Shown here one piece after another: positions 58,726 through 64,000 of a stretch of 64,000 nt of DNA (position 1 is the stretch's first letter; every line of letters begins with the position of its first letter). The translations under genes were made by a program, and so were the position numbers. The notes beneath the pieces were generated by a model. It had not been told where the DNA came from, did no database searches, and saw only the letters and a list, made by a program, of their open reading frames with translations. The stretch is from Streptomyces nymphaeiformis (GTDB taxonomy: Bacteria > Actinomycetota > Actinomycetes > Streptomycetales > Streptomycetaceae), in contig NZ_JACHJY010000003.1 of NCBI RefSeq assembly GCF_014203895.1, forward strand, positions 434,001 to 498,000, read 5' to 3'.

Positions 58726-59579
58726 CCGCCTTCGTCCGGACCGTCCTCGGCACCGGTGTCCCGATGATCGTGCTCTCGCCGCACCTGGACGACGCCGTGC
58801 TGTCCTGCGGCGCGCTGCTCGGCTGGGCGGGGCGGCGGGCCCCGGTGACGGTCGCGACGCTGTTCACGGAGGCCGCGCCGCCGCCGTACACCCTCTCCGC
58901 CCGGCAGTACCTGCGGCAGACCCGGGCCTGCGACGCGGAGCAGCTGTACGCGGACCGGCGCGCGGAGGACCGGCGGGTCCTGGAGCTGCTCGGTGTGGAC
59001 TGGCGTCACGTCGGCCTGGTCGACGGGCTGTTCCGGCGGCTGCCGCGGTCCCGCCCCGGCCTCGGACGGCTCGCCCCGCTGCTGCCCGAACTGGAGCACG
59101 TGTACCCGACGTACCGGCTGCACCTGGCCCGGGGCCGGGTGTCCGCGCACGACGCCGAGACCCTGCGCGTGGCCGGGGAGACCATCGACACCCTGCTGCC
59201 CGCCCGCTCCGGCGGCCTGGTGCTCGCGCCCCTCGGCGTCGGCGGGCACGCCGACCACGTGCTCGCCCGCACCGCCGCCGAGCGGAGCGGCCGCCGGGTC
59301 GTGTACTACAGCGAGTTCCCGTACAACCAGACGGCCGCCGCCGACGCGGAGTTCACCGGCCGGCACCGTCTCGTGGCCCGTTCCTGGGAGCGGGACCTCG
59401 ACCGGAAGGCGGAGCTGATCCGGGGCTACCGGACCCAGGCCGACGCGCTGTTCCCCGGCGGCCTCATCCCCCGCGCGCCCGAGGTGTACCTGCTGCCCGG
59501 GGCCGGGGACACGGCCGTCTCCCGTGGCCCCGCCCGGCTGCGCCGCACCAGGACCCGGACGGCCGGCGGTGTGCCGTGA
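58707..59579 (+). CDS. PIG-L family deacetylase
   Basis: A 290-residue zinc-dependent N-acetylglucosaminyl deacetylase-like protein. The zinc motif PHLDDAVLSCG (PHxDD, residues ~26-36) and the third-ligand region GVGGHADHVLAR (HxDH) are intact. The family includes MshB, which deacetylates GlcNAc-inositol, and deacetylases acting on natural-product sugars. Encoded between two GT4 genes, it may remove an acetyl group from a GlcNAc unit added by them. ATG 58707 lies inside the 3' end of the upstream gene. Confidence 0.91.
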   Translation: MADDPLTAFVRTVLGTGVPMIVLSPHLDDAVLSCGALLGWAGRRAPVTVATLFTEAAPPPYTLSARQYLRQTRACDAEQLYADRRAEDRRVLELLGVDWRHVGLVDGLFRRLPRSRPGLGRLAPLLPELEHVYPTYRLHLARGRVSAHDAETLRVAGETIDTLLPARSGGLVLAPLGVGGHADHVLARTAAERSGRRVVYYSEFPYNQTAAADAEFTGRHRLVARSWERDLDRKAELIRGYRTQADALFPGGLIPRAPEVYLLPGAGDTAVSRGPARLRRTRTRTAGGVP

Positions 59580-59627
59580 CCGTGCCGTGCGGCCCGGCGC
59601 CGGGACCGGCCGCCGCGGAGGTGCTCG

Positions 59628-60716
59628 ATGCGCCGCGGTGAGCGGCCCCGTGTCCTGCTCCTGACCGGCGGTCCGCTGGACGGGGCGGAGGGCGGTGCCG
59701 TACGGCTCGCCGGCGACGTCCTCGGGGCGCTGCCGAACGTGGACTTCGTGTGGTTCGCCCGGTGGCCGAACCGGCACCAGGAGGTCCCGGAGCGCGGGCG
59801 GCCGGTCCGCATCCTGTCCCGGGACGTGCCGGGCGTCCCCGCGCGGGTGCAGTCCGCGCTCGCCGGGGCGCTGTTCGCCCGCCGCGTCGACCTCGTGCAC
59901 GTCTTCCTGACCATCGGCCGCACCTTCCCGGTCCTGTCCCGGCTGCGCCCGCTGCTGCTCGGCGGACGGCCCGTCGTGCACACCGTGCCCTGCGTTCCGG
60001 ACAACCGCTTTCTGGCCCACGGCCGTTCCCTGGGGACGACGGTCGCCCTGTCCGAGTCGATGGCCCGCCGGCTGCGGGCCGCCGACTTCGGCGACGTCCG
60101 TGTCGTCCCGCCGATGATCGCTCTGGACGCGTGGCCGTACCTGCCGCGCCCCGAGGGGTTCCCCTCGGTCCTCTTCGCCGGGCGCCACGATCCGCACGGC
60201 GGGGCGGAGACCGCGATCGAGGCGGCTGCGGAGGCCCACCGGGAGGGGGCCAGGTTCCGTCTGGTGCTCGCGATGCGGGGACGACCGGGGCAGGACACCG
60301 CGACCCTCGACGAGGCGCTGCGGGAGCGCGCCGGCGCGGCCGGGCTGCCGGACGTCGAGGTGCGCGGATACGTCGAGGACATGCACGCCCTGCTCGCCTC
60401 CGTCCAGGTGCTGCTGTACCCGCCGGTCGCGCTCGGCGGGAATCCGGACATCCCGTTCACCGTGCTCCAGGCGCTGGCCACGGGCCGGCCGTCGATCCTC
60501 AGCGACCTCCCGCAGTTCGCCGACTTCGGGCACGCCGTGCTGCGCGCCCCTGCGGGTGACGGGCGCCGCACCGGGCAGCAGCTGGCATGGCTGCTCGACC
60601 AGCCGCGCTCCTGGGACATGCTCGCGGAGCGGGGGCGGGCCCTCGTCGAGGACCACTTCGGCCCCGAGCGCTTCGCCGCCCGGTACGCGGCGCTCTACCG
60701 GGAGTTGCTGTCATGA
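59628..60716 (+). CDS. Family 4 glycosyltransferase
   Basis: A 362-residue GT-B enzyme. The N-terminal acceptor domain begins PRVLLLTGGPLDGAEGGAVR; the C-terminal donor domain has SVLFAGRHDPHGGAETAIEA, VEVRGYVEDMHALLASV and GNPDIPFTVLQALATGRPS in the place of the Ex7E region. The first acidic residue of Ex7E is replaced here. GGAGG lies six bases before the ATG. It is the last + strand gene of the cluster, ending 9 bp from the convergent methyltransferase. Confidence 0.87.
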   Translation: MRRGERPRVLLLTGGPLDGAEGGAVRLAGDVLGALPNVDFVWFARWPNRHQEVPERGRPVRILSRDVPGVPARVQSALAGALFARRVDLVHVFLTIGRTFPVLSRLRPLLLGGRPVVHTVPCVPDNRFLAHGRSLGTTVALSESMARRLRAADFGDVRVVPPMIALDAWPYLPRPEGFPSVLFAGRHDPHGGAETAIEAAAEAHREGARFRLVLAMRGRPGQDTATLDEALRERAGAAGLPDVEVRGYVEDMHALLASVQVLLYPPVALGGNPDIPFTVLQALATGRPSILSDLPQFADFGHAVLRAPAGDGRRTGQQLAWLLDQPRSWDMLAERGRALVEDHFGPERFAARYAALYRELLS

Positions 60717-60725
60717 GGGCTGCTG

Positions 60726-61520
60726 TCATGCGGGCGCGGGAGCCTGCGCCTCGGCGGTGAGCGCCTCCGCGGTGAGCAGGAGGATGCCCGTGTCCCCGTA
60801 CTCGGGCAGGGTGAGGTCCTTCTCGACCCTGCCGATCCGCAGTCCGCTGGTGCGCGGGGCGAACACGGACCGCAGGGCGGTCTCGTCGACGGGGCAGGCG
60901 GGCCAGACCGGGCCGTCGCCGATGCGGTAGCTCGGCATGCGTTCCATGAAGGCGGCCAGGAGGGTGCCGCCGGGGCGGACGGCGCGGACGAAGGCCTCGC
61001 ACAGGGCGGTGAACTCGCCGAAGTCCTCGGTGACGCTCTCGGCGACGAAGTTCATCGAGGCGAGGTCGTAGGTGCCGGGGACCACGTCGTCGGCGGTGCC
61101 GCGGACGACCCGCACCCGGCGGAGCGCCTCCGCGCAGTCCTCGGGGAGGGCGGGGTCGAGGGAGCGGCACAGGGCGTAGAAGGGCCGCCAGCTGTCGTCG
61201 ATGCCGCGGGTGAGCTGTTCGCGCAGGTAGCGGACGCCTGCGGCGCTGGGTTCGAGGGCGTCGACGGCTCGGCCGGCGGCGCCGGCGAGCATCAACGGGT
61301 ACAGGTTCGGCCCGGCGCCCAGTTCGAGGGTGCGGGCCAGGGCGCCGGGGGCGAAGCGCCGGTAGACGGCGGAGTGGTGGCGGATGACGCCGATGTCGCA
61401 GGGGTGGAGGCGGCGGTAGTTCTCGGCGAGGTAGTCGGCGACGGGCCAGTCGTCCCAGTCGGCGTCCCGGTTGCGGCGTGCCCGGCCCGTCGCCGGGGGG
61501 TCCTGGGGGATCCGGTCCAT
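60726..61520 (-). CDS. Class I SAM-dependent methyltransferase
   Basis: A 264-residue Rossmann methyltransferase. Motif I is TLELGAGPNLYPLML, the acidic post-I residue is in VDALEPSAAG, and ASMNFVAESVTEDFGEF follows the pattern of the NNMT/PNMT-like group. The N-terminal segment DWDDWPVADYLAENYRRLHP is distinctive and recurs in similar Streptomyces proteins. The ATG at 61520 shares a base with the upstream stop (TGATG), so it is translated with the oxoamine-synthase fusion and probably modifies a related product. Confidence 0.87.
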   Translation of the reverse strand: MDRIPQDPPATGRARRNRDADWDDWPVADYLAENYRRLHPCDIGVIRHHSAVYRRFAPGALARTLELGAGPNLYPLMLAGAAGRAVDALEPSAAGVRYLREQLTRGIDDSWRPFYALCRSLDPALPEDCAEALRRVRVVRGTADDVVPGTYDLASMNFVAESVTEDFGEFTALCEAFVRAVRPGGTLLAAFMERMPSYRIGDGPVWPACPVDETALRSVFAPRTSGLRIGRVEKDLTLPEYGDTGILLLTAEALTAEAQAPAPA

Positions 61521-64000
61521 CACTGCTCCGCGGGCGGGCCGGCCGTGACGGGACGGGGGGCCGCGGCGGGCTGCAGGGTGAACCGGGCGGCGAGCTCCGT
61601 GAGGGCGGCGCACAGCTGGTCGATCTCCTCGTCGGTGTTGGCGGCGGTGATCTGGATGCGGAAGCCGACCCGGTCGCGCGGGACGAGGGGGTAGGACGCG
61701 AGCGTCACGTAGATGCCGCGCTCCCAGAGGAAGGTGGCGACGGCGTCGAGGTCCCCGGCGTCGCCGAGCGGGATCTCGATGATCGGCAGGCCGTCGGTGT
61801 TGGGGGTGGCGATGCCCAGGCTCCGTACGTGGGCGAGGGTGCGGGCCGTCCTGCGGTACAGGCGGGCCCTGATCTCGTCCCCGCGCTCGTCGTTGAGGTC
61901 GAGTCCGGCGAGGGCGGTGGCGAGGGAGGCGGTCGGCGAGGGCCCCGAGTACAGGTACGGGGCCGCCGCCACCTTGAGGTGGTCCTTGAGCCACCTCGGT
62001 ACGGCGAGGAAGGCGAGCAGCGAGGAGAAGGCCTTGGAGAAGCCGCCGACCAGGACCAGGTTGTCGTACGTCTCCCCCAGGTGGCGCACGATGCTGTTGC
62101 CGCGCGAGCCGTACGGGCTGGTCTCGCCGGCGCGGCGCTCCCCGATGACGCCGAAGCCGTGGGCGTCGTCGATGTAGAGGAGGGCGCCGTTCTCCCGGCA
62201 GATCCGGGCGAGGACGGGCAGGTCGGGGAAGTTGCCGGTCATGCTGTTGACGCCGTCCATGCAGACGAGCCGGCCGGAGTCGGCGGGCGCGCCGCGCAGC
62301 AGGCTCGCCAGCTCGTCGGGCCGGTCGGCGTGGAAGCGGTGGACCTCGGCGCCCTGTCCCCGCGCGCCGACGCAGCCGTCGTACACGGTGCGGTGGGCCT
62401 GCGCCTCCACGAAGACCTGTCCGGTGCCGGCGAGGAGCGGGATGACGGACTGGTGGATGAGGGTGATGGTGGGCAGCAGGAGGGTGTCGGGGGCGCCGAG
62501 GAGTTCGGTGAGCCGCTCCTCGATGCGGGGGTAGATCCGGGGGCTGCCGATGAGCCGGGACCAGCTGGGGTGGGTGCCCCAGCGCCGGACCTCGGGTTCG
62601 ATGGCTTCGATGATCTCGGGTTCGAGGTCGAAGCCGAGGTAGTTGCAGGAGGCGAAGTCGACGAGCCAGTCGTCGCCGACCCGGATGCGGCGGCCGTCGA
62701 CCTCGTCGATGACGGCGTCGCACATGAGGCTGGTCCGCTGGAGGTGCTCCAGGTCCCGCCACCGGGACTCGCGCGGGGGCCCGGTGGTGCGCACGGCGGA
62801 GAAGGGCCCTGCCGTCCGGACGGCCTGACGGGCGGCCGGCCGGGCCGCGGGCCGGCTCGCGGCGGGCGGGGCGTGGTGCAGATAGGACTCGGCCTGGTGG
62901 GCGGTCATGGGGCGGGCGAAGAGGTAGCCCTGCCCGTACCGGCAGCCCATCCCGGCGAGCAGCGCCCGCTGCTCCTCGTGCTCGATGCCCTCGGCGACGA
63001 CCTGGAGGCCGAGGACGTCGGCGATGCGCACGATGCCCTCGACCAGCGCGACCTGCTGGGGGTCGGTGGTGATGTCGTCGATGAACGACTTGTCGACCTT
63101 GAGGACGTCGATGGGGAACTCGCGGAGGTAGCTGAGCGAGGAGAACCCGGTGCCGAAGTCGTCGATGGCGATGGCGACGCCCAGGTCCTTCAGGGCGGCC
63201 ATGGTGCTCCTGATCTGGACGTCCTTGCGCATGAGGACGGTCTCGGTGAGCTCCAGGCAGAGCGAGCCGGGCGCGAGCCCGGAGGAGTGCAGGGCGCGCC
63301 GCACCTCTTCGAGGAACCCGGGGTCGCGGAACTGCCGGGGGGAGACGTTCACATTGGCCCGCAGGGGCGCGCGGTCGGAGTGGGCGCGCTGCCAGCGGGC
63401 GACGTCGAGCGCCGCGTGCTCCAGGACCCAGGCGCCCAGCGGCATGATGTGGCCGCTCTCCTCGGCCAGGGTGATGAACTGGTCGGGCGGCACCATGCCC
63501 CGGCGGGCGTGCGGCCAGCGGATGAGCGCTTCGAGACCGGCCGGGGCGCCGCCGTCCACCTCGACGATCGGCTGGTAGCGCAGGGCGAAGGCGTGGTCGG
63601 CGATGGCCCTGTCCATGCCCGCCTGGAGTTCGTGGCGGGCGACGAGCCGGGAGTGGAGCTCGGGACGGAAGAGCCGCCACCGCTTCTTGCCGGCGGCCTT
63701 GGCCGCGTACAGGGCGAGGTCGGCGTGGCCGAGGAGCTCCTCGGCGTGGGCGCTGTCGAGCACGGTCGCGATGCCGACGCTGGTCGACACGGAGACGGCG
63801 CCGTCGGTGAGGTGGAAGGGCTGGCTGAGGGTGTGCACGATCTCGGCCGCGAGGGCCTCGGCGTCGCGGGGCTCGCGCGCCCCCTCGATGAGGACGGCGA
63901 ACTCGTCGCCGCCGAGCCGGGCGGCGGTGTCGGTGAGCCGCAGGACCGAGGTGAGGCGGCGGGCGACGGCGACGAGGAGCTCGTCGCCGACGGAGTGCCC
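61520..64000 (-). CDS. GGDEF-EAL c-di-GMP enzyme fused to alpha-oxoamine synthase, 5' end outside window
   Basis: The frame is continuous from the window edge for 826 codons. First is the end of a GGDEF domain, with RLTD (I-site RxxD) five residues before an intact GGDEF (63899-63913). An EAL domain follows with EALIRW, NVSPRQF, ELTET, IDDFGTGFSS and VAEGIE, so both synthesis and breakdown of c-di-GMP look possible. After an Ala/Pro/Arg linker comes a PLP fold-type I alpha-oxoamine synthase-like domain with SCNYLGFD, DDAHGFG and the Schiff-base Lys in GGFSKAF. Relatives condense an amino acid with an acyl-CoA. No stop or good internal start separates the parts. Confidence 0.85.
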   Translation of the reverse strand, partial: GHSVGDELLVAVARRLTSVLRLTDTAARLGGDEFAVLIEGAREPRDAEALAAEIVHTLSQPFHLTDGAVSVSTSVGIATVLDSAHAEELLGHADLALYAAKAAGKKRWRLFRPELHSRLVARHELQAGMDRAIADHAFALRYQPIVEVDGGAPAGLEALIRWPHARRGMVPPDQFITLAEESGHIMPLGAWVLEHAALDVARWQRAHSDRAPLRANVNVSPRQFRDPGFLEEVRRALHSSGLAPGSLCLELTETVLMRKDVQIRSTMAALKDLGVAIAIDDFGTGFSSLSYLREFPIDVLKVDKSFIDDITTDPQQVALVEGIVRIADVLGLQVVAEGIEHEEQRALLAGMGCRYGQGYLFARPMTAHQAESYLHHAPPAASRPAARPAARQAVRTAGPFSAVRTTGPPRESRWRDLEHLQRTSLMCDAVIDEVDGRRIRVGDDWLVDFASCNYLGFDLEPEIIEAIEPEVRRWGTHPSWSRLIGSPRIYPRIEERLTELLGAPDTLLLPTITLIHQSVIPLLAGTGQVFVEAQAHRTVYDGCVGARGQGAEVHRFHADRPDELASLLRGAPADSGRLVCMDGVNSMTGNFPDLPVLARICRENGALLYIDDAHGFGVIGERRAGETSPYGSRGNSIVRHLGETYDNLVLVGGFSKAFSSLLAFLAVPRWLKDHLKVAAAPYLYSGPSPTASLATALAGLDLNDERGDEIRARLYRRTARTLAHVRSLGIATPNTDGLPIIEIPLGDAGDLDAVATFLWERGIYVTLASYPLVPRDRVGFRIQITAANTDEEIDQLCAALTELAARFTLQPAAAPRPVTAGPPAEQ

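Overview
The window looks like chromosomal DNA of a Streptomyces-type actinomycete. Third codon positions are overwhelmingly G or C, many genes start with GTG, neighbouring genes overlap as ATGA or GTGA, and several families are typical of the genus (DUF2199, DUF6228, DUF5958, DUF5133, DUF6058, TTA-containing XRE/TPR regulators). No rRNA, tRNA, CRISPR array, integrase, transposase or attachment site was found.

Region 1 (1-11.4 kb) is accessory in character and visibly lower in G+C than the rest; a hand count gives 62% at 8101-8160 against 83% at 15601-15660. It holds the end of an XRE/TPR regulator with a TTA codon, a fumarylacetoacetate-hydrolase-family gene, a lipoprotein and two small DUF genes. 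A three-gene translationally coupled operon follows (unknown protein, Fic protein, DUF5958). Last is a two-gene overlapping operon encoding a Ser/Thr-kinase/SF1-helicase fusion and a PLD nuclease, the architecture of the type I Mokosh anti-phage system.

Region 2 (11.5-21 kb) carries dhaKLM (PTS-type dihydroxyacetone kinase), a cobalamin riboswitch in front of the cobalt ECF transporter cbiMNQO, fadH with a PadR regulator and two promoter palindromes, and an FAD oxidoreductase.

Region 3 (21-34.8 kb) carries two tandem secreted S33 peptidases, a DUF2252 gene, a HutC-type GntR regulator with a DasR-like operator, an amino-acid permease, and a glycerol-kinase/GlpA-like/GlpB-like operon behind an AT-rich promoter. 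A NUDIX hydrolase and a small conserved protein follow.

Region 4 (34.9-46.8 kb) carries a P450, a hairpin-rich intergenic repeat block, a D,D-carboxypeptidase, a short UvrA-like ABC ATPase and a probable sulfur/cysteine cluster. That cluster comprises a cysteine-type leader peptide, a GST, an Rrf2 regulator and a DszC-like flavoprotein. A universal stress protein ends the region.

Region 5 (46.9-55.4 kb) carries a membrane CAP protein facing an unusual ECF sigma/zinc-finger/TM/CAP fusion, monomeric NADP isocitrate dehydrogenase, a PAP2 phosphatase-like protein and a GH15 enzyme.

Region 6 (55.6-64 kb) is a run of glycosyltransferases (one fused to a degenerate P-loop kinase) plus a PIG-L deacetylase. 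It is met convergently by a methyltransferase coupled to a GGDEF-EAL protein fused in frame to an alpha-oxoamine synthase, which runs off the window.

The strongest candidates for unusual biology are the kinase-helicase/PLD defence pair, the c-di-GMP-enzyme/oxoamine-synthase fusion with its methyltransferase, and the membrane-anchored sigma-CAP fusion.
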